A stretch of DNA of 64,000 nucleotides from Hirundichthys speculiger (taxonomy: Eukaryota; Chordata; Actinopteri; Beloniformes; Exocoetidae): the NCBI GenBank assembly GCA_018398805.1, contig JAGFBZ010000258.1, positions 1,798,001 to 1,862,000 of the forward strand, written 5' to 3'. Under the pieces are notes generated by a model that worked only from the letters and a program-made list of their open reading frames with translations, had not been told where the DNA came from and did not search any database. The stretch's first letter is position 1, and every line of letters begins with the position of its first letter. Position numbers and translations under genes: made by a program. This document shows positions 24,861 through 34,698 of this stretch, in pieces.

Positions 24861-27308
24861 AATAGTAATTATCCATTAGCTAAAGAACTAAGAATTTACA
24901 TACTTGTAATAGCAATGTGCCATTCATACTATATGTTCTACAAAGATGACTTATATAAACAGGTGTAGGAAGCAACACTGAGGTGGCCGGAGGGTCAGAA
25001 AGCAGGTCACCATGTTAGTTGATATCCCAGACACATCTATATAGACAGGTGGAAGGAAACGGTGGAAATGTCTGAGGGTGGAACTGCAGGCCCGTTTGTA
25101 GCTCTGTAAACTCTAGAACGTTGATGTGCTGAACCTCACGAGAAATTCCAGGCTACGTTCCTGTCATTTTGACAAAAAGCAAATCAGCAGGAGTGGTGAT
25201 TCTGTCTACTTTACCTGGAGGCACCTGGAGGAAGCCACAAGTACAGAAAGGCACAGATCTCCAAACCCCCTGATGAGTGCGAGTCCTCCTACCTTTCACA
25301 TCATATTTCACGGTACTCAGGTAGCCCCCATTTGTGAACTTGGTGTGTAGTTACATTTCTTGGGAGGGCATGTCAGGTGACAGCAGATGGTGCTGCACAA
25401 GGTCCACAGCTATGGCAGACATACAGCACATTGTCAGTTTTATGTAGAACTATAAATTATAACTGTTTCCATCTGCCTCCAGTTTTTGATGCTCAGCTAT
25501 TTCAAATGACTTTTACTCCATCTGTGAGAGTGTTAAGGCCCTTTCAAGTGTGGCAGGAACTGAGTGTGCTGGACGACTCAAACAGATCTCGTGATTAAAT
25601 AAATAATGGTGGTGAATGCATTAAGTTGTTTCCTTTTTAGTGTCTGCAAAATGAATCAATGGGTTGACAAAACATTGACAATTTGCCTGCTAAGTGTCCG
25701 TTTATGCTCTGCTGCCTCCTGCTGGGTATATAGCCATTTTTTAATTTCAACAAACTAGCAGGTTCGTCAGTCTCACATTCTGAATCTTATCATCTGCAGC
25801 TTTAATATCAGACTGATTTGGTTTCCACTCATGGCTATTTCTTCATTTTTCTTGTGATCCTTTCAACCCATACAGCCTAGGGCAGACAAATAAAGGGAGA
25901 ATGAGTTTGCTTTTCTATTTTCATGGATGTCAGGGTGACAATTTTCACCAATATGAGTGGTTATACAGAAACAAAAAAAAAAAAAAAACATGTTCCTGAA
26001 GCATCTGAGAGTTTCTACTGCAAGTGTGAACACAGTCTGATACCGTGAAAAAAAGGATGCTTATAGTTTTTTCCTTCTAGGTGGCAGCATACATTTACTT
26101 TTCATCAGTGTAAACAACTGAAAAAAGAATGTTGTTATTTACCTGGATGGAGTCATATGTGGTTTTCACTTCTGCAAGTATAAGAAACCCAAGGATCTGG
26201 GGACAGAGTGTTAAAATATGGTTAAACTTAACTAAGAAAAATAGCATCATGTTGAGAGACAAATGGTGATCCTGCCTACTTCTACTGGAATAACTGGAGG
26301 AAGCCAATGGAGAGAAGGACGTGTGACTGCAAAGCCCCGGATGAATAAAAGTTCTGCATGAATAACACGATATTCAGCAGTAGTCAGAATAAAATTTTTA
26401 CGTGCATAGAAACATAAAAAAAAGTTAGAACAAGTTGATGCAGAACATAAAAAAATCTAGTAGCTGCTAATAATTTGGATGATGTGAAATGAATTCATGG
26501 ACTTATCATCCATCTAAATACTCAAAACATGACAGTTATTAAACAATGATTTCCTCTCTTTGACAGCATGGTGAATATTCTATAGACTTTTAAAAGATAC
26601 ATTAAAGATGCATTCATGTTTTGTGAATTTTTCTTCAGTTTGAGGATAACGGGTAATTGTGCACTCTGGTGTCATTTCAACAAAAAGACACGTGAGGGAG
26701 ACAAACAACCAAAGAAACTGAATTATTTTGATCCTGACAGCTGAGGACAGCTGCAAACACAAACTCGGTCTTCAAAGAGTTTTATTATTAGTAGCATGAC
26801 CTTTTATTTCCTTCTGCGCCTCCTTTTAAAGAATGTCTTTCTTCTTACTTTTTTGCCCTTCAGCCACATTAGAAAGGGAAGCATGCATCTACAAAGAGCG
26901 CCTACATTTATTAGAGTGAAGATAATAGGTGGGCGGACTGTAACAAGACTCCATTCTCTGCTGAAGTTTTTCTGTTTCTGAAACATCAACAATCAACTAA
27001 ATCTGAATGCAACAATTTGCATTAATAAAAATGAAAGTGTTTTTTTTTTTCAAAACATGAATGAATTAAAAATCAGGTCTTAAGTAATCCTTTTCCTCTT
27101 ACATGTGATTTCCAGTTTAACCAGTATCTTCTTTTACAACAAAATGTTCATGCTTTTTTTTTTCTGAACATCTAATTAAAAAAAATGTGTAAACCAGTCC
27201 TTTCTAATACATTTGAAATTAATAAATCAGTAAAAGAGTTTCCATTTACCATAAACAGCACATTGAAGAAGATAAAAAGGCACTTGAGACATCCATTATT
27301 TTCCCCAT

Positions 27309-27490
27309 CCTTTTTTTTTTTTTTCTTTAGATCTCAGGATGAGAAACAATGTGTCTGTACGGTACAGTAACTGTGTGCGCTGTTATACGCTGCCTGTGGA
27401 GAGTGTAAATGATGGGCAACATAGAGCTGTAACACACAGAGCAGATCTGCAACCAAACAGCAGAAACTACTGGAAACTTTCACCTATGCA
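27309..27490 (-). promoter_or_regulatory. Conserved upstream region of tetraspanin copy A
   Basis: The 180 bp upstream of the pseudogene start codon are closely similar to 44941-45110 upstream of the intact gene. Shared words include TGGGCAACATAGAGCTGT and CAGAGCAGATCTGCAACC (plus strand). The conservation suggests a 5' untranslated region and core promoter. No TATA box is obvious. Confidence 0.45.
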
Positions 27491-27639
27491 AGGACTGGAT
27501 AGATTCAGCTCCACAACTGGCAAAACAAAAACAAAGAAAGAAAAACCTTTGTCAATGATGTCGTGACATTTTATATGAAGATGTGATGTTGATATTTTTT
27601 CAAAATCCATTGCATGTAGTTTATGAAAAAAAAAAAAAG

Positions 27640-28161
27640 CATTTGGGTCCACATTTCAGAATGTGGATCCAAATGGAAGAGTACTCCGAGGCAGGAGTGG
27701 TTTTTATTCAAAAATAAAGATGGTGCACACGCAGGGAAACCAGAAGCAGGAAACCAAAAGGCAACTCAAGGACTAAATAAGATTTTACAGGCAAAAACAC
27801 AGGAAACCAAACGGGTAGAGAAGCAGGCAGACAGATGATGATGAACCAGAAAGGGAGGAACAAGAGAAAAGACAATATATAGACGCTGACAAATACTGAG
27901 CTAACGAGCCACAGGAGTAGACAATTACCAGAGGGGAAAACAGAGGAAGTCACTCAGTAGAGGACATTCTTTCAAAACAAAACTGGAGGTGAAGCTACTA
28001 GTTTACACAAAGGGTGGAAATGGCACGAAGCAGAACTGAGTAACAGGGTCCTAATAATGGTTACAAAAATGGACAAACCTAAAAAAACCTAGAAGATGTG
28101 CAAAACAGACCAAAAAGCAAACACAGCGTAACCCAAACCAACCAAACACTACATCATGACA
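27640..28161 (-). repeat. LTR-like interspersed repeat, minus orientation
   Basis: On the minus strand it begins TGTCATGA (28161-28154), carries an AATAAA-type signal and ends in a CATTTGGGTCC-like tail. It belongs with the copies at 49998-50381 and 53142-53584. It sits about 330 bp upstream of pseudogene exon 1 and is absent from the other block. Confidence 0.55.
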
Positions 28162-28697
28162 GAACACTAATTGACACAGAACAAAAATTTAAATGAAAAA
28201 GAAATCTGAGATGTTTACAGGGGGAAAAAAAATATCAACCTAATGCAGGAAAAAATAGTGCACCGTTGGGACATTTTTCTGTTTTAGTATGAGAAAGGTA
28301 CTCTAAACTGGACGTCAATCTAACTTAAATGTTCCTAACTTCACTGCTCTTAAGGTTTTGTCATATTTATACAACCAAAACAACTTGGTCAAAGGTTGAG
28401 TCCCCAAACTGAGAGGCTCTGTCGTTATAATTCACACGACTACAAAATGGTGCTTTTAAAACGCCTTAAAACTGCTCATTCAAGCTGGTAGGGATTTTGA
28501 TCTTCCTGAAGTCCAATGACTGGTGTGAACTTGCTACTTCAAGTTAATTATAAGGATGTTATGATAAAATCAAAGATGTTAAAGATGAAATTGACTTGGA
28601 TTTGGGGAGAAAACAAACAAACAAAAAGAAACAGTGATTGTAAAATTAATGCACAGAGGTAGCACACAAAAAAGGAATCAGTCATCCACAAGACCGG

Positions 28698-28825
28698 TCC
28701 ATCCACCCATCCATCCATCTGGATCAGAATTACTTTACTGATGCTTGGGGAAAACAACAAAGCAATTCAGATTCTGATCAACAGACAGCTCTTGTGGTCA
28801 TTCATCATCCATCCATCCATCCATC
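28698..28825 (+). repeat. (ATCC)n simple repeats
   Basis: Two short CATC/ATCC tetranucleotide arrays at 28698-28720 and 28805-28825, separated by non-repeat DNA. Confidence 0.8.
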
Positions 28826-29485
28826 TTGTCTTGTCTGAGTAGAGATCACTAGATGTCAGCCTCCCCACCAACCTGTCATCTCTTCTGAGGGACATAGAGG
28901 GATTTCAAGGGAATGAGACATATAATTTGACCCAACAATTTTTTCCTAGGGAAGTGTAAAAGTTCTCCTATAGCTGGCAGTTCGCTAGAAGATTTGCTTG
29001 TTAAGGATAGATGGATGGCAAAATTGTATTTTATTTTATCTATCTTCGTAACTGACACGATGGAAAATAGTTTGTTCTATGTCTTGTTGGAAAACAAAAA
29101 AATTTGTTCAAAAAAAAACTCTCCTGGTAAGCAAAGGAAGTTACATTCCACCTGCTTCCTTTGGGAAGTACCCCACCCCCCATAAAAGCATCTTTTACAA
29201 GATGCTTTTTTACAACCACCTCAACTGACTCCATTTGATTTGAAGAAGTAGTAACTACTCAGGAGCCCTTTACCTTTCACAGGAAGTTCTTTGTTCTTTT
29301 TAGTTGTGTTTCATGTGAGTGTATAATATGTGTATGTGTAATAGCATTTAGATATAAACTATTTAACAGTCTGGTAGTTTTTGCCTTGATGGCCCAGTAA
29401 CGCCTGCCTGAAAGCAGGAGTTCAAACAGATTGTGGGATGGGTCTTTCTACCTGGTTGTTGTTTTCTGTAAGTAGTGAGAAGTGA

Positions 29486-29508
29486 TTTTTTTTTTCTTTT
29501 TTTTTTTT

Positions 29509-29538
<30 letters not shown>
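29486..29538 (+). repeat. Poly(T)-poly(G) tract
   Basis: A T run of about 32 (one C interruption) is followed directly by 20 consecutive G at 29519-29538. The G run could form a quadruplex and is error-prone for polymerases and assemblers. Confidence 0.95.
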
Positions 29539-29539
<1 letters not shown>

Positions 29540-29559
29540 GTAGCTCTGATCACCCTCTC

Positions 29560-29868
29560 CAAGGACTCTCTGTCCCCTGAAGATCTGCTGCCACACTACG
29601 CCAGGGCGTCATCAGTGAAGAACCTTTCTGCAGAGCAGTGGTAGAAGGACAGCAGCAGGTGCCTTGACAATGATCTTCCCCAGAGCTCTTGGGAAGTATA
29701 GGTGCAGCTGTGCTTTCTTGATCTGACACTTTTTTTGTCCATGTGACGTCCTGAGAAATATGCCAGCCCAGGCATTTGAACATTGATACCTTCCAGACAC
29801 TTTCCCTGTTTATTTCCAGAAGGTGGTGATCATCATTTTTCCTCCCAATACTTTGTGCTCTTATCAGT
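29560..29868 (-). mobile_element. Rex1/CR1-like LINE fragment
   Basis: The minus-strand frame contains FKCLGWHISQDVTWTKKV, matching the 'fKYLGvhi..dltW' region near the end of CR1/Rex1 reverse transcriptases, then remnants of the following helix region. The open frame continues past the element into neighbouring DNA. It is a dead fragment, not a gene. Confidence 0.6.
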
Positions 29869-31410
29869 AGGGATGGGAATTGACAAGATTTTTCCAATTC
29901 CAATTGCATTATCAATACTCAGGGGTGTCAATGGGAAATTGGAAAATTTGGAGGTGCTTTAGGAGGCATTCTGAGCACAGCATTGTGTATTTGTCCATAT
30001 TGTCACTTTGATAATAAAAAGAACATTTTTTACTTACTGAAGATCCAACAGACTAAACATTTTACTAAAAATGTTTGATAGTGAAAAAAACATTTTTTAC
30101 TTACAATTTGTAAGTAAAAAATGTTCTTTGTGTTTCTGCATGGTTGAAACAAAAACCTGCAGCCTTTAACGGATCAGTTTGACACCCTTGCCTTAAGCCT
30201 TTACAATATACCTGGGGGGATAATTGACGTTACATAATGAAATGCAAAACTCTCAATCTGGTGCCTCACTGCACAGGTTTGCAAAACTCTGCTCATACTT
30301 AAAATCCAATTCTTACTTTCCCTCAACAGAAAATAAAAGATAAAAATGGCACAAAGTTTAATTATTCCTACTAATGTGAGAATCCACTGAGCATAAGGCT
30401 GAGGTTAGATATCAAAAATAAAAGTAGTTGTTATAAAACAATTAAGTTGCCTATTAAAGGCAAAAATTCAGAATCACTAGTGATTCAGTCACTGGTGAAC
30501 TTCAACAGTAAAACATAACTGGCAACAAGATACATGGATCCAAAACTTTAGTAAGCAGTTATAGAAAATAGCATGTTAAATTCAACATGTCTACTTGATG
30601 CCTGTAACTCTGAACATTAGCTTTTCTTAAATTTTTTTTTTAAATCACAAAAAGCTCTGCTGAATAACTAATACTTCAGGCATGAAAATCCCCCACCTTT
30701 CAGTGAAATTTGCCGTTTTGAAGTCAAAAAGAGAGACCGACGTGAATCATGTAGATTCGAGGAGTTTTCTATTTTGAGAGGGGAGGGGGTCAGCGTCGGG
30801 AGATTTTTTTTTTAAATTTAATGATCATATAATTGCCCTAATATGTAAACTGAGCACTTCAGAAATCGGCAATTTAAATGTACTTGGAGGTTACTTTGCT
30901 AAGCGGGACGAGACGCAGGACCACGCCGGTGTCGAGGCAGACGAGCTTTCGTTTCCTAGCTACATTTACCAGTGGTGAGAAGAGCTGTATATTTTATTCG
31001 CGTAGTCTAACAATAAATAAGTACAATGAGGAATAAACATCTCTCCTGTGAATTTAAAGCTAATAATCATCCATCTTAACAAGAAAGGGAGAAGTAATAT
31101 CAGAAAATATGTGCTTCGGGCTTACTTTGACCGTTGATCTGGCTGTGATAGCGGCTGTATTGTCAACGGGCTCATTGCGCATGCTCTGGTCTCAATCACT
31201 CAATCAACCAATCGCAATTGAGAATTCAGTCACGTTGGGGGTGGAGGGTACCCCCCCGAAAATATTAAACCGGACCTGCACATATCTCAAAAATGACCCC
31301 CAGGATGGCAAAAAACTCTGAAATCAGTGAATCCGCTGAGAATTGACACCCCTGAATACTGTTTAACGATTCGATTCTTTATTGATTCTCTTATCGATTC
31401 TAATTTGGGG
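29869..31410. mobile_element. GGGATGGGAAT-type MITE split by an insertion
   Basis: 29869-29919 and 31355-31410 together give one continuous short repeat. It starts AGGGATGGGAATTGACAAG and continues with GATTCTCTTATCGATTC. The same family is seen at 57345-57440. The two halves are separated by the hAT element at 29920-31354. Confidence 0.6.
29920..31354. mobile_element. Non-autonomous hAT-like element
   Basis: The inverted ends are CAGGGGTGTCAAT at 29920 and ATTGACACCCCTG ending at 31354. The direct repeat AATACT flanks both sides (29914-29919, 31355-31360). About 1.4 kb of interior has no transposase frame. It includes a 16-bp-stem hairpin at 30089-30125. It was inserted into an older MITE. 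Confidence 0.7.
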
Positions 31411-31798
31411 AAAAAAGAGAACTAACAGTTTTATTAGCATCAATTTGTTTTATTTAGAAGTCACAACCTTACAAACTCAACAGCGAGGTCAAAAGCGGCC
31501 CAAAGCCTAGATTTTTAACAGATTTTTCCAAATAGAAATGAAAAAATCTCCCTTTTAAAACAATACATGAGCTCACTAAGCACTCAAAAATAATAATAAA
31601 GAAAGATAAATACTATCTGATACAACGAAACAGTGCATAGTGCAAATCTGCAAATACTATGAAGAATTAACAATTCTTTTGCTGAAAAATAAGCATGTCT
31701 TCCAGCCTCTGAGCCAGCCAGACTCTCTCTCTCGTCACAATCATCTTCTAAATGTAATGCAGAAGGCATTCGTTTAATAGCACAGCGTTAATGTTATA

Positions 31799-31938
31799 GC
31801 GTTTTGTTCCAACCATGCAGCAGCACAGCTGACTTGTTTTAGTCAATCAACTAGTTGTCTTCACTGAAGGTCTGAACCAGTTCAGTTGATTGAATGAAAC
31901 AAGTTCAGCTGTGTTTCTGCGTGGTCGGAACAAAAACC
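31799..31938. mobile_element. Small foldback MITE
   Basis: Two arms of about 53 bp (31799-31852 and 31883-31938) are inverted copies at roughly 85 per cent by eye. The outer end contains TTTTGTTCC(A/G)ACCA. Related sequence with ACAAAAACCTGCAGCC occurs at 30150. Confidence 0.6.
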
Positions 31939-32270
31939 TGCAGCCACACGGCCCTTTCAGGAATCAGTTTGGAAACCCCTGCCTTACAGAGTCTCTAAGG
32001 CTCATCTTTTCAGTAAACCCACCAATCATAGGGAATGGCAATTTATCTAAAATGTATCAAAAACCGACATGCAGAACCTATAATATATTATTACTCTCCC
32101 ATGAAATATTCAATGACCAAATATAGCTAAACTGTGTATTTGCTTTCACTTCATTTCAAAATAAAGATATGTGCTCTTTTATAGAAAGATATCCCAGTTT
32201 CATAGTTGATTATATTTGCAGCAAAGAATTTGTCAGCACTAACACATAATGTACCTGCATCTACAGCAAT

Positions 32271-32410
32271 ATTACTGACAACGATAATGACAGTAACAAT
32301 AATAACGATAACAATGATAATATTAATAATGTCCACAATAAAATTAATGATTATTATGCTAAAAGAAATTATACCAGCAATAATTATACAAATGAGAAGA
32401 GAAGAAGATA
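32271..32410. repeat. AT-rich simple repeat, irregular ATA/ATG/ACA triplets
   Basis: Irregular runs of ATAATGATA-type triplets. They explain the isoleucine/valine-rich frames on both strands. Confidence 0.75.
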
Positions 32411-32434
32411 AATAAATACATAAATGAATACCCA

Positions 32435-32540
32435 GCACAGTGGTTAGAGCAGGCAGCCCATGTACGGAGGCTACAGTCCTCCTGTGGCTGGTTCGACGGC
32501 GGGCCTGTGCCCATTTACTGCATGTCTTTCCCGTTAGAAC
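32435..32540 (+). repeat. tRNA-derived SINE, 5' part
   Basis: A-box-like TGGTTAGAGCAGG at 32441-32453, a GTACGGAGGC stretch, B-box GGTTCGAC at 32490-32497, then TTTACTGCATGTC. This is the standard head of a common fish SINE; the tail is lost or diverged. Confidence 0.7.
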
Positions 32541-32701
32541 CACTAAAAAAATAAATACTATTCAATGGATACTACTGACAATGGGCCCCAGGGGAGACCT
32601 CAGGGTGGGGAGGGCTTGCTGGCGGATGTACCCTGATGTGGGGAGGGAGTCCCTTGCGCCTGTCCTTGTGTCACCTTTTGGTGCAGGTTGTGCTTACCCG
32701 C

Positions 32702-33947
32702 CAGTGTTGTACTTAAACGCGTTTATTAAACGAAAGCTCACAAACTAGTTCATATTTTTCGCGAACGTGAACTGAGCGGGTTCACTTTCCCCTTCACGAG
32801 CGTGGGGCATGAAGGAGTTCACTTGGGCAATTGTGAACGACACTCTTTCAAAGTTCACGCACAGTCAAAACCATGCCAGGTTTCCAGCGAACCCCATTTA
32901 AAATACACCACAAACGAACCTAATATGTATCTGAGGAATATCAATCAAACATGGCAACACGGGCTGTCGCTTCTGTCATGCTAACAATTGCGTCATCAAA
33001 TGTTTAAAACAAGCATGGAAGAAGATAAAAGCTGTAGTCACCCAGAGCCGGAGGAGACCCCGACTGCCGGGAGGGATTGAAATATTGAAATGCGGAGAAA
33101 AAACATTTACACCTTAAGGACCTGTTTTTGTCTTATAATAAAGACCATTTGGAAACAAGTTTTTCCTCATATTTTTAATATACTGTAGAGCAGTGATTCT
33201 CAAAGTGTGGGCCGCGGCCCCCTGGTGGCTTGTCGTGGGACTGCAGGTGGGCTGTGAGAGGTCATTAAAATTAAACAAATATGTTTTAAATCCTTGATCT
33301 TTTTTAAATATGTTTTTAATTACTGTAAAATATTCATGACATGATTAAAAAAAACATTAAGTAGTAATAAAACAAACCAATTAAGTGTTATTCTACTGTC
33401 ATTTTAACTTAATATGACAAGTGTCACCTTATTTGTTGACCCCTTACATTAATATCGAATCATGGTTCCTTGTCCTGTATGTTGATCACAGTTGTGATTA
33501 AAGGTTTTGGTGGGCGGTGGAGATTTTTCACATTTCAAATTGGGCCTTGGTATTCTAAAGTTTGGGAATGGCTGCTGTAGAGAGAAGCTGAAAGGGAAAT
33601 GACAGTTTTACATGGGCTGTCCCTTCAGTGCTAATGTGAACCCTGGTTGGTTAAGGATTCTGAATTGGACCAATAGTTTTCGACAGATAAAATGGATAAA
33701 ATAATTGCCGTTTGTGGTGGTCTAGTATATGGGCAGTGGCAATCATTTTGACAAATAATTGCTCGCAGCAACATTAAAAAATTATTTTTAAAAAATGAAC
33801 TAAAAATGAACTATTTAGTTAATTTTTTGAAATGGTGAACTGAACTAGTTCATTTTAATTTCTGTGAACTATGAACTGAACTAGTTCATTTTAATTTCTA
33901 TGAACTATGAACTTAACCATTGTAGAAAATGAACTTGCCCAACACTG
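32702..33947. mobile_element. Non-autonomous hAT element
   Basis: It starts CAGTGTTGTAC and ends GCCCAACACTG. The subterminal regions hold repeated GAACTAGTTCA and GTTCACTTT-type words on both sides. No transposase frame survives. A younger hAT MITE (33191-33574) is nested inside. The flanks (TTACCCGC and CTTCCCCC) give no clear 8-bp duplication. Confidence 0.65.
33191..33574. mobile_element. hAT MITE with perfect 8-bp target duplication
   Basis: The left end is CAGTGATTCTCAAAG and the right end, read inward, is CAGCCATTCCCAAAC. The 8-bp repeat CTGTAGAG flanks it at 33183-33190 and 33575-33582, as expected for hAT insertion. The element is 384 bp with no coding capacity. Confidence 0.88.
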
Positions 33948-34698
33948 CTTCCCCCTCATTGCTGCTGCTGTGTTGCGTGCTTCTGGTGGGTGGAGGGCTG
34001 TGACCGCCTTGACCCTTCTTTTGTCAGTTGCGTTTTCCTTCCTTTCCTCTCTTATTCTCTGTTTCCCTTTTCTTCCTTGTCTGTAGGCAGCTAGTTTGTG
34101 GCAAAGTCGTGCAACTGCTGCCGGGCTGTGTGGGGTGGGGACTTTCTGAGTTGGATGAGATCTTGGCTGCTCCGTCACAATGGTTGGGGGTGAAGTGAAA
34201 GGAGGACAAGGTATTGCTGCCTTATCATGGTCTTCTGGTTCTCTGGCAGGGCCTCCCACTGTTGGGGGGCTGGGGGCGTGGCCTCAGTGTATGTGGAAGT
34301 AAACCTGCTTCCTGAAACTGGCTCAACTGAACCCTCTTGCCCAGGGGTTAAGAAACCTCACTATGGGAAATGGAATGCTGAGTTTCCCATTTCACTATGT
34401 GAAATAGGAAAGCTCAGCATTTCCCTGAGCTTAGGTTCAACATACTCAAGGTTTTTACATAACACTTTCTGAAACGGACCACTGGGCTTGCTTGTATTTG
34501 CAGTGGTGCAGGACCACCATGGAACTGTAGGCAGCTCCAGAGCACAAAAACTTTCAAAGTTTTGCTTTAATCAGGAATTGCCTTGTCAAAGAAATAATAC
34601 ACTCATGCAATTTTCAGTTTAGTACAAGGCTAGCATATGTTAGCTGTGACACCAGGAATGAGTCCTGAGTCGTTTCTCAGTATGCATTCTTGTTAGTA

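Larger units (their letters stand above)
21113..27308 (-). pseudogene. Tetraspanin pseudogene (decayed duplicate)
   Basis: This is a partial copy of the tetraspanin at 39183-44940. Remaining exons on the minus strand are exon 1 at 27308-27250, exon 2 at 26196-26143 (ILGFLILAEVKTTYDSIQ), exon 4 at 21973-21899 (third membrane segment, FAGFLMVGMIIMLIYG...), exon 5 at 21703-21608 (32 codons) and the last exon at 21196-21113 ending ...SAGGPSFAT-stop. All have AG/GT borders and phase 0 like the intact copy. Exon 1 is 59 nt instead of 60: one base is missing after ATGGGGAAAAT, which shifts the frame after the fourth codon. Exons 3 (TM2), 6 (CCG motif), 7 and 8 (TM4) are absent, and unrelated repeat DNA lies in their places. 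A working tetraspanin cannot be made from this. An assembly error is possible for the single base, but not easily for four missing exons. Confidence 0.88.
20850..28975 (-). other. Duplicated block A (holds tetraspanin pseudogene)
   Basis: Blocks of clear nucleotide similarity run in the same order and orientation as in 37283-46543. Examples are 20850-21060 with 37283-37490, 21113-21260 with 39183-39340, 21600-22110 with 40505-41085, 22541-23720 with 41619-42740, 26870-27490 with 44300-45110, and 28840-28975 with 46434-46543. This shows a direct tandem duplication reaching beyond the gene on both sides. Block A has since lost and gained pieces. Boundaries are approximate, placed where similarity fades by eye. 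Confidence 0.8.

Noticed and set aside
21113..27308. Copy A as a functional short tetraspanin
   Set aside because: Frameshifted start, no TM2, no CCG motif and no TM4; the open remaining exons do not make a plausible protein.
29550..29915. 121-codon minus-strand frame as a gene
   Set aside because: The recognisable part is a Rex1/CR1 reverse transcriptase tail; the rest runs into a MITE.
32151..32543. 130-codon minus-strand frame rich in Ile and Val
   Set aside because: Low-complexity AT triplet repeat read through, joined to a SINE head.
33891..34259. 122-codon minus-strand frame
   Set aside because: It crosses the end of a hAT element into repeat-like G-rich DNA; proline/serine/arginine composition without a domain.
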